64,000 nt of DNA from Amycolatopsis sp. DSM 110486 (GCF_019468465.1 NZ_CP080519.1:3921001-3985000); one strand, 5' to 3'. Positions 1 through 8,812 are shown, counted from the first letter of the stretch. Made by a program: numbers and translations. Notes: generated by a model not told the origin, from the letters alone.

Positions 1-1
1 G

Positions 2-586
2 CTGCTGTCGGCTTGTGGTAGCGGAACCACGCCGACCGCGAGCAACACGCCGAGTTCCGACACTTCGGCCAGCACGTCCGACACGTCGCCGGCGCCCACG
101 GCCAGCTCGTCCGAGTCCTCTTCGGACGACAGCACGCCGGCGTCCGGCCGGCCGGTGGACAACGGCCTGTGCAAGGCCGGTGACGTCACGCTCTCCCTCG
201 GCCAGGGCGACGCGGGTGCGGGCTCGGTCTACCGGCCGATCCTGATCAAGAACTCCAGCAGCAAGGCCTGCACGATCCAGGGCTTCCCCGGCGTCTCCTA
301 CGTGGCCGGCGACGACGGGCACCAGGTCGGCGATGCCGCGTTCCGCGAGGGGACGAAGGGCGACGCCATCAAGCTGCAGCCGGGCCAGTCGGCTGCAGCG
401 GACGTGCAGTTCGCGCAGGCGGCGAACTTCGACCCGGCGGTGTGCAAGCCGACGTCGGTGAAGGGCCTGCGCGTGTACCTGCCGCAGGAGACGGCGTCGA
501 AGTTCCTGCCCGACCCGGGCACGGGCTGCGCCGGCGGCAAGCTGCCGGGCTTCCAGCTCGCGGTGAAGACGGTGCGGCGGGCTTGA
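2..586 (+). CDS. DUF4232-like lipoprotein (5' end cut by window)
   Basis: Reading in frame from base 2 gives L-L-S-A-C, a lipobox whose acylated Cys is encoded at bases 14-16, so only the start codon and most of the signal peptide are missing. After the Cys comes a Ser/Thr/Pro-rich linker of about 45 residues, then a globular domain of about 140 residues with four Cys and the NSSSKACTIQGFPGVS pattern typical of DUF4232 proteins. It should be exported, lipid-anchored on the outer face of the membrane and disulphide-bonded. Its role is unknown. It ends 4 bp before the convergent neighbour. Confidence 0.8.
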   Translation: MLSACGSGTTPTASNTPSSDTSASTSDTSPAPTASSSESSSDDSTPASGRPVDNGLCKAGDVTLSLGQGDAGAGSVYRPILIKNSSSKACTIQGFPGVSYVAGDDGHQVGDAAFREGTKGDAIKLQPGQSAAADVQFAQAANFDPAVCKPTSVKGLRVYLPQETASKFLPDPGTGCAGGKLPGFQLAVKTVRRA

Positions 587-590
587 GGTT

Positions 591-1076
591 TTAGCCCCTG
601 GCGCAGAGTTGTTGGACGCGGATGATGTCGTCCTGTCCGGATTGGCTGTCGAAGCGGCCGGACAGGACCATTCCGTTGACGCCGGCGAGGCTCTGCGCCA
701 GGGGTTGGTATTGGCCGTCGAAGGCGGCTGCGGCCTGGGCCAGCTCGTAGGCCGCGGCGATGCGGTGGGCCGCGTCGTCGGCCAGGCGGGTGAAGGCGGT
801 GGGGTCGTAGCCGCCCGTCGTGTCGGGGAGGTGGCCGGCGCGGTTGAAGGTGTCGCAGGCGGCTGCCGCGTCGACGTTCGCGCCGCCGCGCTGGCCGGAG
901 AGGCCCCAGAGGAGGCCGGTGATCAGGATTCCGATGGCGAATCCTGCGGCGGCGGCCAGGACCAGGGGTCTTCGGGATTTTTCGGCCCGGGCCGGGTTGT
1001 CGGCGGTGTCAGTCGTGTCGGCGGCTGGGTTTTGCCGGTCGTCGTCCGGTAGGGGCGGGGTGTCGAGAGCAGTCAT
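591..1076 (-). CDS. Small single-pass membrane protein, unknown function
   Basis: 161 residues. A hydrophilic acidic/proline-rich N-terminus of about 35 residues is followed by basic residues (EKSRRP), one hydrophobic helix (about 37-58, LVLAAAAGFAIGILITGLLW) and an alanine-rich extracytoplasmic domain with two Cys (ACDTF and QLCARG) that could form a disulphide. The topology is cytoplasmic N-terminus with an exported C-terminus. I do not recognise a family. It is in the same orientation as the zincin and septum-domain genes upstream, separated by about 125 bp with nothing recognisable in it. Confidence 0.6.
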   Translation of the reverse strand: MTALDTPPLPDDDRQNPAADTTDTADNPARAEKSRRPLVLAAAAGFAIGILITGLLWGLSGQRGGANVDAAAACDTFNRAGHLPDTTGGYDPTAFTRLADDAAHRIAAAYELAQAAAAFDGQYQPLAQSLAGVNGMVLSGRFDSQSGQDDIIRVQQLCARG

Positions 1077-1203
1077 TCACGTCCTCCCGGCGGCCGGGTG
1101 ATGTGCTATTTCAGCACCAAAACCGCCGGTGGGCACTGCTCTCGATGGAGTAGTTCGGGTGTTGAAGCTGATTCGTCATCTGGCGTCGCCGGCAAGCGTG
1201 CGC

Positions 1204-1554
1204 TCAGCCCCAGCCGAGTTCGTGGAGGCGGTCGTCGTCGAGGCCGAAGTGGTGGCCCAGTTCGTGCATGACGGTGATGAGGACCTGCTCGACGACCTCG
1301 GCCTCCGTGGAGCACATCCACAGGATGGGGCGGCGGTAGATGGAGATGCGGTCGGGCAGGACGCCGCCGTAGTTCGTGGTGCGGCGGGTGAGGGCGACGC
1401 CGTGGTAGAGCCCCAGGATCGTGGGGGACTCGTCGTTGAACTCTTCGACCAGGACGACGACGTTGTCCATCGCGTCGGCGAACTTGGGTGGGACCTGGTC
1501 CAAAGCCTCGGACACGAGCTCCTCGAAGCGCGCACGGGTCATCTCCACCGGCAT
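1204..1554 (-). CDS. Metallopeptidase family protein (zincin, DUF1025 type)
   Basis: 116 residues, the usual size of this single-domain family. The zinc motif HELGHHFGLDDDRL (H97, E98, H101, with a downstream Asp as possible third ligand) matches the HExxHxxGxxD metzincin-like pattern of the Zincin_1 family, found in most actinobacteria. It is probably cytoplasmic, because no signal peptide is present. The true substrate of these proteins is not known. The ATG lies 1 bp after the stop codon of the septum-domain gene, so translation is probably coupled. Confidence 0.85.
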   Translation of the reverse strand: MPVEMTRARFEELVSEALDQVPPKFADAMDNVVVLVEEFNDESPTILGLYHGVALTRRTTNYGGVLPDRISIYRRPILWMCSTEAEVVEQVLITVMHELGHHFGLDDDRLHELGWG

Positions 1555-1555
1555 G

Positions 1556-2560
1556 TCAGCGGGACCCGGTGGTGCTGGGTGGGGAGCTGCTCTGGCCGCC
1601 GCCGTTGTCGGCGGGTGGGCCGGCGGCGTCGGGCTGGCCGGCGTTGTCCTTGACGCTGCCGGTGACGGCCACGAAGCCGCTGCCGTCGCCGAGGGTGGCG
1701 GCGACCTTGCAGTTGACCTTGGTGGAGCCGGCGTCCCAGCTTTCCTGCTCGCGCAGGTCCCAGCCGAGGATGAGTTTCTTGGCGCTGAGGTCGGCCTTGC
1801 CGGTGTAGTCGTCGGCGGCCTTGTTGCACTCAGTGTCGAGCCACTTGTTCTGCTTGTCCTGGTCCGGGTAGCCGTCCTTGAACTGCGTGGCCAGGTCGAG
1901 CGTCGCGATGATCTCGTACGAGTGGGGGCGACCGCAGTCGATCGGGTCGCCGACGCCCTTGCCCGCCAGCGCCAGGCAGGTGCCAGGCGCCCACACGGCC
2001 GACTGGTCCTGCGTCTTCGCCTGGCCGGTGGTGGGCTGCAGGCCGCCGCCGGGGCCGGCCCACTGGAGGCCGCAGCGGAGCTGGCGGTCGCCGTCGGCCC
2101 ACTGGTCGGCGCTGGGGCGCAGCAGGTTGGTGGTGAGCTTTCCGTACGGGTCGAGCGCGTGCCCGAGGTACGGCGTCACGTCGGCGTTGCACTTCGTCTG
2201 CGCGATCTGCTGCCACTGGTCGAGGTTCGGGAACGGCGCCTCGGCGTTGTACTGCGCGCCGATGTCGGCCAGGCCCGTCACCTCGAACAGGTGCGACTGG
2301 GTGCAGGGGACCTTGCGCACGTCGGACGCGTCCGGTGCGTTCCAGGTCAGGCAGCTGCCCGGGGGTGACTGGAACGCTTCCTGGGCCGCGGCCGACAGCT
2401 TGCCCTCACCGCCACCGGCCCCTCCCGCGAAGGAGTCCGTCCACGAGAACGCGACCGACAGCCCCAGTGCGATCACGGCGCCCAGGAACACCCCGGTCAT
2501 CACCACGCGGGTGGTCAGGGTCTGCAGGGGCGAGCGGAACCGCTCGGCGTCGGGAGACAT
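1556..2560 (-). CDS. Septum formation family membrane protein
   Basis: 334 residues. A cytoplasmic N-terminus of about 18 residues precedes one membrane helix (about 19-42, VVMTGVFLGAVIALGLSVAF) and a long extracytoplasmic part. That part carries two similar Cys-containing blocks, PGSCLTWNAPDASDVRKVPC and PGTCLALAGKGVGDPIDC, each followed by an S/H-HLFEV or PHSYEI segment. This is the arrangement of the actinobacterial Septum_form domain, repeated. The C-terminal 40 residues are Gly/Pro/Ser-rich and disordered. The family name comes from homologues linked to septation; the function here is inferred only from the family. Confidence 0.75.
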   Translation of the reverse strand: MSPDAERFRSPLQTLTTRVVMTGVFLGAVIALGLSVAFSWTDSFAGGAGGGEGKLSAAAQEAFQSPPGSCLTWNAPDASDVRKVPCTQSHLFEVTGLADIGAQYNAEAPFPNLDQWQQIAQTKCNADVTPYLGHALDPYGKLTTNLLRPSADQWADGDRQLRCGLQWAGPGGGLQPTTGQAKTQDQSAVWAPGTCLALAGKGVGDPIDCGRPHSYEIIATLDLATQFKDGYPDQDKQNKWLDTECNKAADDYTGKADLSAKKLILGWDLREQESWDAGSTKVNCKVAATLGDGSGFVAVTGSVKDNAGQPDAAGPPADNGGGQSSSPPSTTGSR

Positions 2561-2654
2561 CGATACCCATGATGCCCGCGCCGCACGAGCCGTGCGCGTC
2601 CCGGGTCGTTAGTGTGGGAAGAGACTTCGCGGTGCGGGGGATTACGGAGCGCAG

Positions 2655-3287
2655 ATGACGCAGGACGACAGCAACGGGGCCCAGCCACCCCAAGAGCCGC
2701 CAACGGAGCCGACCCAGCGCGGCTCGATGCGGTTCCAGAACGAGGGCACGACGCCGAAGGAGCCCTCGCTCGCCGAGCAGCGGGCTCGCCGGCAGGCGAT
2801 CGCCGACCAGGAACGCCAGGAGGCCGAGGCCGCCGAGGCCGCGCGCAAGGCCGACCAGAAGGCCGCGACCAAGCGCAAGATCCTCATCGGCAGCGGCGTG
2901 ACCGTGGGCCTGGCCGGGCTCGTGGCGACGTTCTACACGGTCGCGAAGCCGACCAACGAGACCGCCGTGTGCACGGACGCCAACGGCGTGATCCAGAACG
3001 ACCAGTTCTGCGACGAGAGCTACGTCACCAGCCAGCACGGCTACCAGAGCGGCGGTTTCTGGATCATCCCGCTCGTGGGCGGTGGCTTCAACAGCTACCG
3101 CTACAACTACGGCGGCACCGGCACCGTCGGGCAGCGGGTGGCCGGCGGCACCTTCACCGCGCCGTCCGGGAACACGAACGTTTCGACGAAGTCGGGCAAA
3201 TCGGTGCAACGCGGCGGTTTCGGCATCAGTGGCAAGACGGGCACGTCCGGCGGCACGGGCGGCACCGGCAAGAGCGGGGGCTCGTAG
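2655..3287 (+). CDS. DUF1190-like membrane protein of a glutathionylspermidine-synthase-like module
   Basis: 210 residues. The charged N-terminal half is probably coiled (about 40-75, Ala/Glu/Arg/Lys rich). One membrane helix (about 77-95) follows, then a Cys-containing segment (AVCTDANGVIQNDQFCDESY) and a Gly/Tyr/Ser-rich tail (WIIPLVGGGFNSYRYNYGG onward). This resembles the YgiB/DUF1190 proteins that accompany YgiC-type ATP-grasp enzymes in Enterobacteria. The next gene here is that enzyme, beginning with GTG on the base after this stop codon. The assignment rests on context plus composition and has not been checked by alignment. Confidence 0.65.
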   Translation: MTQDDSNGAQPPQEPPTEPTQRGSMRFQNEGTTPKEPSLAEQRARRQAIADQERQEAEAAEAARKADQKAATKRKILIGSGVTVGLAGLVATFYTVAKPTNETAVCTDANGVIQNDQFCDESYVTSQHGYQSGGFWIIPLVGGGFNSYRYNYGGTGTVGQRVAGGTFTAPSGNTNVSTKSGKSVQRGGFGISGKTGTSGGTGGTGKSGGS

Positions 3288-4454
3288 GTGTACCGGGACA
3301 GGTCCGAGCCGCGGCGCGACTGGCAGCGGATCGTCGAGGAGCAGGGCCTCGTCTACGGCACCCCGGCACGAGACGGCGCCGGCAAGGCGCGCCCGTACTG
3401 GGACGAGTCCGTGCATTACGTCTTCGACATGGACGAGGTCCTGTCGCTCGAAGCCGACGTCGAGCTGCTGCACTCCATGTGCCTGGAGGCCGTGGACAAC
3501 GTCGTCACCACCGAGGGCTATCGGCGGTTCGGCATCCCGGAGTGGGTCTGGCCGCACATCGCCGAGTCGTGGAAGCGGCAGGACCCGCACGTCTACGGTC
3601 GCTTCGACCTGCGCTACGACGGCAAGTCGCCGGCCAAGCTGCTGGAGTACAACGCGGACACGCCCACCACGCTGCTCGAGGCGTCGGTGCTGCAGTGGCA
3701 CTGGAAGACGACCGTCTTCGAGAACGACGACCAGTGGAACTCCATCCACGAGAAGCTCGTCGAGCGCTGGCGCGAGATCGGCGACAAGCTGCCGTCGAAC
3801 GAGCTGCATTTCACGTGGTCCTCGGCCGATCCCTCCGGTGAAGACCACGTGACCACCGCATACCTGCAGGAGACGGCCGCGGAGGCCGGGCTCGACACCG
3901 TGGGGCTCTCGATCGAGGAGATCGGCTGGGACCCGGTGCTCAAGCGATTCGTGGACCTCGAAGAGGCCCAGATGTCCACGGTCGTGAAGCTCTACCCGTG
4001 GGAGTGGGTGGTCGACGAGGAGTTCGGCCGCTTCGCCGTGGAGACGATGCCGCGCACGCTGTGGGTCGAGCCGCTGTGGAAGATGCTGCTCTCGAACAAG
4101 GCGCTGCTGGCCGTGCTGTGGGAGAACTACCCCGGGCACCCGAACCTGCTGCCCGCGTTCACCGACGACCCGGGCCTGCTCACGGAGTACGTGCGCAAGC
4201 CGAAGCTGGGCCGTGAGGGCGCCAACGTGCAGATCGTGGCCACCGGCTACGAGACGCAGACCGACGGCGTCTACGGCGCCGAGGGCTACGTCTACCAGGC
4301 GTTCGACCCGCTGCCCGAGTTCGACGGCTTCCGGCCGGCGCTCGGCGCGTGGATCGTCGGGGACTCGTCCGCGGGGCTGGGGATCCGCGAGACGAGCGGG
4401 CTGGTCACCGACGACGGTGCCGCGTTCGTCCCGCACCGCATCCCCGAGTCGTGA
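3288..4454 (+). CDS. Glutathionylspermidine synthase family protein (ATP-grasp)
   Basis: 388 residues, the length of the C-terminal ATP-grasp synthetase domain alone, without the amidase half of the E. coli bifunctional Gsp enzyme. Recognisable family blocks are YDGKSPAKLLEYNADTPTTL (about 107-126), the TVVKLYPWEWV segment, and the glycine-rich KPKLGREGANVQI. These fit ATP-dependent C-N ligation of a carboxylate to an amine. Actinobacteria of this type usually make mycothiol rather than glutathione, so the substrate is probably something else. Translation starts at GTG immediately after the upstream stop, and a DUF350 gene follows. Confidence 0.85.
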   Translation: MYRDRSEPRRDWQRIVEEQGLVYGTPARDGAGKARPYWDESVHYVFDMDEVLSLEADVELLHSMCLEAVDNVVTTEGYRRFGIPEWVWPHIAESWKRQDPHVYGRFDLRYDGKSPAKLLEYNADTPTTLLEASVLQWHWKTTVFENDDQWNSIHEKLVERWREIGDKLPSNELHFTWSSADPSGEDHVTTAYLQETAAEAGLDTVGLSIEEIGWDPVLKRFVDLEEAQMSTVVKLYPWEWVVDEEFGRFAVETMPRTLWVEPLWKMLLSNKALLAVLWENYPGHPNLLPAFTDDPGLLTEYVRKPKLGREGANVQIVATGYETQTDGVYGAEGYVYQAFDPLPEFDGFRPALGAWIVGDSSAGLGIRETSGLVTDDGAAFVPHRIPES

Positions 4455-4509
4455 TACAACCTCCCCGCCTGATCTGCACGGTTAGCTCTGATCGTTCTGG
4501 GAGACCCCT

Positions 4510-4962
4510 GTGACCACGACCCTTGCGCTGTCCGACACGTTCGGCTCCGACCTCCTGCGCGGGATGGGCGCGATCCTGTTGTACGGCGTCGTCGGCCTGC
4601 TGCTGATGTTCGCCGGCTTCTGGGCGATCGACTGGACGACCCCGGGCAAGCTCTCGCAGCTCGTGCACCGCGGGCTGCCCAACGCGGTGATCGTGACCGC
4701 GTCCGGGCTGCTGTCGATGGCGTTCATCGTGGTCGTCGCGATCTTCAACTCGGCGAACGACCTCACCGAGGGCCTGATCACGTCGCTGGTCTACGGCCTG
4801 CTCGGCATCATCGTGCAGGTGATCGCCGTGCGGCTGCTCGAGTGGGCCACCCGCATCGACGTCGGCTCCACGATCGAGAGCGAGAAGTTCGCGCCGGCGA
4901 GCATCGTCGTCGCCGCCGCGCACCTCGCGCTGGGCCTCGTGGTGGCGGTCGGTATTTCCTGA
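4510..4962 (+). CDS. DUF350 membrane protein
   Basis: 150 residues with four predicted membrane helices arranged as two related pairs (about 16-38, 57-80, 91-112 and 124-148). This is the layout of DUF350/YjfL proteins. In E. coli yjfL lies beside yjfM (DUF1190) and yjfC (glutathionylspermidine-synthase-like), the same trio seen here in a different order. It starts with GTG behind a GGGAG ribosome-binding site. Function is unknown; the conserved neighbourhood suggests a membrane partner of the ATP-grasp enzyme. Confidence 0.8.
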   Translation: MTTTLALSDTFGSDLLRGMGAILLYGVVGLLLMFAGFWAIDWTTPGKLSQLVHRGLPNAVIVTASGLLSMAFIVVVAIFNSANDLTEGLITSLVYGLLGIIVQVIAVRLLEWATRIDVGSTIESEKFAPASIVVAAAHLALGLVVAVGIS

Positions 4963-4988
4963 GTACTGCTTTGCGGTCCGGTTCCCAC

Positions 4989-4994
4989 TAGCGT
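4989..4994 (+). promoter_or_regulatory. Putative -10 element of a leaderless transcript
   Basis: TAGCGT (TANNNT form) ends 6 bp before the GTG start of the following hydrolase, and no ribosome-binding site is present. That spacing places the transcription start on the start codon. No convincing -35 was seen. A GGTTCC/GGAACC inverted repeat (4980-4985 and 4995-5000) brackets it. Confidence 0.45.
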
Positions 4995-5000
4995 GGAACC

Positions 5001-5906
5001 GTGCGACTGCTCAGGACGCCGGAAGACCGGTTCGCGGACCTGCCCGAGTTCCCCTACGAGCCGCAGTACGCGGAGCTCGCCGATCCCGACGGTGGCCTGA
5101 TCAGAGTCGGGTACGTCGAGGCCGGCCCGGCCGACGGACCGCCCGTGCTGCTCCTGCACGGCGAGCCCAGCTGGTCGTATCTGTACCGCAAGATGCTGCC
5201 GGTTCTCGCCTCCGCTGGCCTGCGTGCGATCGCGCCGGACCTCGTCGGATTCGGCCGCTCGGACAAACCGGGCGACATCGTGGACCACACGTATGCGCGG
5301 CACGTGTCGTGGATGCGGGGGTTCGCCTTCGACGCGTTGGACTTGCGTCACGTGACCCTGGTCGGCCAGGACTGGGGCGGGCTGATCGGGCTGCGGCTGG
5401 TGGCGGAGAACGCCTCGCGGTTCGCCGGGGTTGTCGCGGCGAACACCGGGCTGCCGACGGGTGATCAGGACATGCCTGAGGTGTGGCACCAGTTCCGGTC
5501 GGCGGTGGAGAACGCGCAGGTGCTGGACATCGCGCGGTTCATCCAGTCGGGGTGCCGGTCTGTGTTGTCCGATTCGGTCCGCGCGGCGTACGACGCGCCG
5601 TTCCCGAACGAGATGTACAAGGCTGGGCCGCGGGCTATGCCGGGCTTGGTGCCGTATCGGCCGGACAACCCTGCTTCGGACGCGAACCGGGCGGCTTGGA
5701 AGACGTTGACGGCGCTGGATTTGCCGTTCCTGGTCGCGTTCTCCGACGGCGACCCCATCACGGGGGCGATGGGGCCGATCCTGCAGCGGACGATGCCGGG
5801 GGCTGCTGGTCGAACGCATCCGGTGATCGCGGGGGCGGGGCATTTTCTGCAGGAAGACGCGGGTGAGGAGTTGGCGGAGCAGGTGGCGCGGTTCGTGCGC
5901 GGCTGA
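5001..5906 (+). CDS. Haloalkane dehalogenase-like alpha/beta hydrolase
   Basis: 301 residues, the usual length of subfamily I dehalogenases. HGEPSWSYLYRKM (53-65) is the oxyanion/halide loop of the DhlA type. Nucleophile Asp124 followed by Trp125 sits in VGQDWGG. The putative acid is Asp251 (SDGDPITG) and the base His281 (AGAGHFLQED). Subfamily members hydrolyse carbon-halogen bonds, giving an alcohol and halide. The natural substrate in soil actinobacteria is often unknown, and epoxide hydrolase activity is a weaker alternative. No signal peptide is present, so it is cytoplasmic. Confidence 0.85.
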   Translation: MRLLRTPEDRFADLPEFPYEPQYAELADPDGGLIRVGYVEAGPADGPPVLLLHGEPSWSYLYRKMLPVLASAGLRAIAPDLVGFGRSDKPGDIVDHTYARHVSWMRGFAFDALDLRHVTLVGQDWGGLIGLRLVAENASRFAGVVAANTGLPTGDQDMPEVWHQFRSAVENAQVLDIARFIQSGCRSVLSDSVRAAYDAPFPNEMYKAGPRAMPGLVPYRPDNPASDANRAAWKTLTALDLPFLVAFSDGDPITGAMGPILQRTMPGAAGRTHPVIAGAGHFLQEDAGEELAEQVARFVRG

Positions 5907-5980
5907 GCAGAGGATCTGAGCAGCCCCCGTTTTCCACGCTACCGGCGAGGGACGACCGTTTCGGGTGTGAGCACCGGGAA

Positions 5981-6010
5981 AGCGGGCAGGTTGTCCACAG
6001 CCTGCCCGCT
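5981..6010. terminator. Hairpin between convergent genes, loop carries a DnaA-box sequence
   Basis: A perfect 10-bp stem AGCGGGCAGG/CCTGCCCGCT encloses the 10-nt loop TTGTCCACAG. It lies between the hydrolase (rightward) and aminotransferase (leftward) genes, so it is well placed as a bidirectional terminator. No T-run is present, as is common in GC-rich actinobacteria. Confidence 0.5.
5991..5999 (+). promoter_or_regulatory. DnaA-box-like 9-mer TTGTCCACA (copy 1)
   Basis: Exact match to the DnaA box consensus described for Streptomyces chromosomes (TTGTCCACA). It lies in the loop of the intergenic hairpin. No dnaA, dnaN or other origin genes are in the window, so it is not evidence of the origin itself. 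Confidence 0.45.
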
Positions 6011-6018
6011 TGTCCACA
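6010..6018 (+). promoter_or_regulatory. DnaA-box-like 9-mer TTGTCCACA (copy 2)
   Basis: Second exact copy, same orientation, 19 bp after the first (start to start), which puts the two nearly two helical turns apart. The pair could be a minor DnaA binding or titration site, or chance. Confidence 0.45.
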
Positions 6019-6027
6019 GCCCGTGTG

Positions 6028-7332
6028 TCAGGAGAGTGCGGCGTGGGCGGCCGCCAGGGCGTCCACCAGGATGGCCAACCCTTCCTGAGCCTCGGCTTCC
6101 GTCAGGGTCATCGGCGGGCCCAGGCGGAGGACGTTGTTGTGCAGCCCGCCCTTGCCGATGAGGAGGCCGCGGGCGCGGGTTTCCTCCAGCATCTGCTTGG
6201 CGGCCGCCGGGTGCGGCGTCGTGGTGCCGGGCTCGACGAGTTCGATGCCGACCATCAGGCCCTTGCCGCGGACCTCGCCGATCAGGGGATTCTCAACGGC
6301 GCGCAGGCCGGACAAGAGCTGCGAACCCCGGGCCGCGCAGTTGGCCTGCAGGTCGTGGTCCTTGATGTAGTCCAGCACCGCGGTCGCGCCGGCCATGGCG
6401 ACGGGGTTGCCGCCGAAGGTCGAGATGGACTGGGCGTTGATGGCGTCCACCACGTCGCCGCGGCCGACGACGCCGCCGATGGCCAGGCCGTTGCCCAGGC
6501 CCTTCGCGAAGGTCATGAGGTCGGGCACGACGTCGTGGGACTGGATGCCCCAGAAGTGCGAGCCCGTGCGACCCCAGCCGGTCTGGACCTCGTCCGAGAC
6601 GAACAGGATCCCGTACGAATCCAGCACCTCCTTCATGGCCTTGAACAGCCCGTCCGGCGGGAGCGAGAAGCCGCCGACGCCCTGGATCGGCTCGGCGACC
6701 AGGCAGGCGACGTCGCCGGAGGTGGCGGTTTCGAGGATGTCGACGAGGTCGGCCACGCAGGCGTCGATGTAGGCCGCGTCGGACAGATCGCGGAACGGGC
6801 TGCGGTAGCGGTAGCCGCCGTGCACGTAGTTGACCTTCACCGGCGAAAGCGACGAAGCGGACCAGCCGCGGTTGCCCGTGATGGCGATCGTGCCGAAGGA
6901 ACGGCCGTGGTACGAGTTGCGCATCGCCAGGACCTGGTTGCTGCCGCGGTACTGCGTGGCGAGCATCAGCGCGGTGTCGTTGGCTTCGCTGCCGGAGTTG
7001 GTGAAGAAGACCTTCGCGTCCGGGATGCCGGACAGCGCGGCGATCCGCTCGGCGAGCTCCACCTGCGAACGGATCAGGTACAGCGTGGAGGTGTGCAGCA
7101 CGCCGGTGTCGAGCTGCTTGCGCACGGCGTCGCTGATCTCGGCGACGTCGTAGCCCATCGAGTTGGTGAGCACGCCGGCGAAGAAGTCGAGGTAGGTGCG
7201 GCCGGTGGAGTCGGTGACGCGCCGGTCCTGCGCGTGGACGATCTCGATCGGCTCGTCGTAGAACAGCGCCATCCAGGACGGCAACACCGCTCGGTGCCGG
7301 GCGAGCAGCTCGTCGGTCATGTCGTTCTCCAT
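6028..7332 (-). CDS. Class III pyridoxal-phosphate aminotransferase
   Basis: 434 residues. It carries the fold-type I class III signature: [12 protein letters not shown] (111-122), [10 protein letters not shown] (139-148), the cofactor-holding Asp in [14 protein letters not shown], and Schiff-base Lys277 in [12 protein letters not shown]. Such enzymes move an omega- or alpha-amino group from GABA, beta-alanine, alanine or similar to a 2-oxo acid, with family names such as 4-aminobutyrate or alanine-glyoxylate aminotransferase. The exact substrate cannot be read from the sequence. The ATG chosen (MENDMTDE) follows GGAGG at 9 nt; an in-frame ATG four codons later is a possible alternative. Confidence 0.88.
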   Translation of the reverse strand: MENDMTDELLARHRAVLPSWMALFYDEPIEIVHAQDRRVTDSTGRTYLDFFAGVLTNSMGYDVAEISDAVRKQLDTGVLHTSTLYLIRSQVELAERIAALSGIPDAKVFFTNSGSEANDTALMLATQYRGSNQVLAMRNSYHGRSFGTIAITGNRGWSASSLSPVKVNYVHGGYRYRSPFRDLSDAAYIDACVADLVDILETATSGDVACLVAEPIQGVGGFSLPPDGLFKAMKEVLDSYGILFVSDEVQTGWGRTGSHFWGIQSHDVVPDLMTFAKGLGNGLAIGGVVGRGDVVDAINAQSISTFGGNPVAMAGATAVLDYIKDHDLQANCAARGSQLLSGLRAVENPLIGEVRGKGLMVGIELVEPGTTTPHPAAAKQMLEETRARGLLIGKGGLHNNVLRLGPPMTLTEAEAQEGLAILVDALAAAHAALS

Positions 7333-7486
7333 CCGTCTCGGCCTCCTCGGAGTATGGGCAGCGCCGGAAACGGGCGACAACGATCAGACTGCTCCGTCCT
7401 CGGACGAGGGCCGCACAGTTTGTCCGTGGACGACCAAGGGGCCGCGCAATCCCCAAACCGCTTCGAGGGACCTGCTGGCCTGCGAC

Positions 7487-7492
7487 TACCCT
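7487..7492 (+). promoter_or_regulatory. Putative -10 element of leaderless serS transcript
   Basis: TACCCT ends 7 bp before the GTG start of serS, with no Shine-Dalgarno sequence between. This is the pattern of actinobacterial leaderless mRNAs. No T-box-like leader is possible at this distance. Confidence 0.5.
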
Positions 7493-7499
7493 TTCTTCC

Positions 7500-8771
7500 G
7501 TGATTGACCCCAGGACTCTGCGCGAAGACCCGGAAGCCGTGCGCGCGTCGCAGCGTGCCCGTGGTGAGGACGAAGGAGTGGTCGACAAGCTGCTCGGCTT
7601 CGACTCCCGCCGCCGCTCCGCGATCGCCAACGCCGACAAGCTGCGGGCCGAGCAGAAGTCCGTGAGCAAGCTCGTCCCGAAGGCCGCTCCCGACGAGAAG
7701 GCTTCGTTGCTCACACGCGCCAAGGACCTGTCCGCCCAGGTCAAGGCCGCCGAGGTCGAGCAGACGGAGGCGTCGGAGGAGTTCGACCAGCTCTTCCGAA
7801 CCGTGCCGAACCTGGTGCACCCCGACGCGCCGGTCGGCGGCGAAGACGACTTCACCGTGCTCAAGACCGTCGGCGAGCCCACGAAGTTCGACTTCGAGCC
7901 GCGTGACCACCTGGACCTCATGGAGGGCCTCGGCGCCGTCGACATGGAGCGCGGCGCGAAGGTGTCGGGCTCGCGGTTCTACTTCCTCAGCGGCGTCGGC
8001 GCGCAGCTGCAGCTCGGGCTGCTCAACATGGCCATCGCGCAGGCGCTGGAAAACGGCTTCACGCCGATGATCACGCCGTCGCTCGTGCGCCCGGAGATCA
8101 TGGCCGGTACCGGTTTCCTCGGCGCCCACGCGTCGGAGGTCTACCGCCTGCGCGACGACGACCTGTACCTCGTCGGCACCTCCGAGGTCCCGCTGGCGGG
8201 CTTCCACGCCGACGAGATCCTCGAACTCGGCGACGGCGCGCGCCGCTACGCCGGCTGGTCGTCGTGCTACCGCCGCGAGGCCGGCTCGTACGGCAAGGAC
8301 ACCCGCGGCATCATCCGCGTGCACCAGTTCGACAAGGTCGAGATGTTCGTCTACACGACGCCCGCCGAGGCCGAGGCCGAACACCAGCGCCTGCTCGGCT
8401 GGGAAGAGCAGATGCTCGCCAAGATCGAGGTGCCCTACCGCGTCATCGACACGGCCACCGGCGACCTCGGCACGTCCGCCCACCGCAAGTTCGACTGCGA
8501 GGCCTGGGTGCCCACGCAGGAGACCTACCGCGAGCTGACGTCCACGTCCAACTGCACCACCTTCCAGGCCCGCCGCCTGTCCGTGCGCTACCGCGGCCCC
8601 AACGGCAAGCCCCAGATCGCCGCCACCCTCAACGGCACGCTGGCCACCACGCGCTGGATCGTCGCGATCATGGAGAACCACCAGCAGTCCGACGGCTCGG
8701 TGCGCGTCCCGGAGGCCCTGCGCCCCTTCGTCGGCGGGCGTGAGGTGCTGGAGCCGAAGAAGAAGCGCTGA
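7500..8771 (+). CDS. serS: Serine--tRNA ligase
   Basis: 423 residues, standard for bacterial SerRS. It has an N-terminal helical tRNA-binding arm (about 30-105, Lys/Glu/Ala rich) and a class II catalytic core. Core motifs are the serine-binding [11 protein letters not shown], motif 2 [20 protein letters not shown] with FDKVEMFVY, and motif 3 [18 protein letters not shown]. It charges tRNA-Ser (and tRNA-Sec if present) with serine in the cytoplasm. It starts with GTG and appears monocistronic: a leaderless promoter precedes it and a strong hairpin follows. Confidence 0.98.
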   Translation: MIDPRTLREDPEAVRASQRARGEDEGVVDKLLGFDSRRRSAIANADKLRAEQKSVSKLVPKAAPDEKASLLTRAKDLSAQVKAAEVEQTEASEEFDQLFRTVPNLVHPDAPVGGEDDFTVLKTVGEPTKFDFEPRDHLDLMEGLGAVDMERGAKVSGSRFYFLSGVGAQLQLGLLNMAIAQALENGFTPMITPSLVRPEIMAGTGFLGAHASEVYRLRDDDLYLVGTSEVPLAGFHADEILELGDGARRYAGWSSCYRREAGSYGKDTRGIIRVHQFDKVEMFVYTTPAEAEAEHQRLLGWEEQMLAKIEVPYRVIDTATGDLGTSAHRKFDCEAWVPTQETYRELTSTSNCTTFQARRLSVRYRGPNGKPQIAATLNGTLATTRWIVAIMENHQQSDGSVRVPEALRPFVGGREVLEPKKKR

Positions 8772-8786
8772 TCGGCGGTTTTACGC

Positions 8787-8812
8787 GGCCGGGGCCCTGC
8801 GGGGTCCCGGCC
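8787..8812 (+). terminator. serS terminator hairpin
   Basis: 11-bp stem GGCCGGGGCCC / GGGGTCCCGGCC region with one G-T wobble and a 4-nt TGCG loop, beginning 16 bp after the serS stop codon. A short T-run precedes it, and GTCGTCGTTT follows. Confidence 0.7.

Noticed and set aside
2406..4436. 676-codon open frame on the minus strand
   Set aside because: It lies opposite the ATP-grasp, DUF1190-like and septum-domain genes; its translation is Arg/Val/Leu-rich low complexity, typical of antisense frames in GC-rich DNA.
5981..6018. Chromosomal origin of replication
   Set aside because: Only two DnaA boxes are present and dnaA, dnaN, gyrB and rpmH are not nearby.
6010..7503. 497-codon open frame on the plus strand
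   Set aside because: Shadow of the class III aminotransferase on the minus strand; no domain is recognisable.
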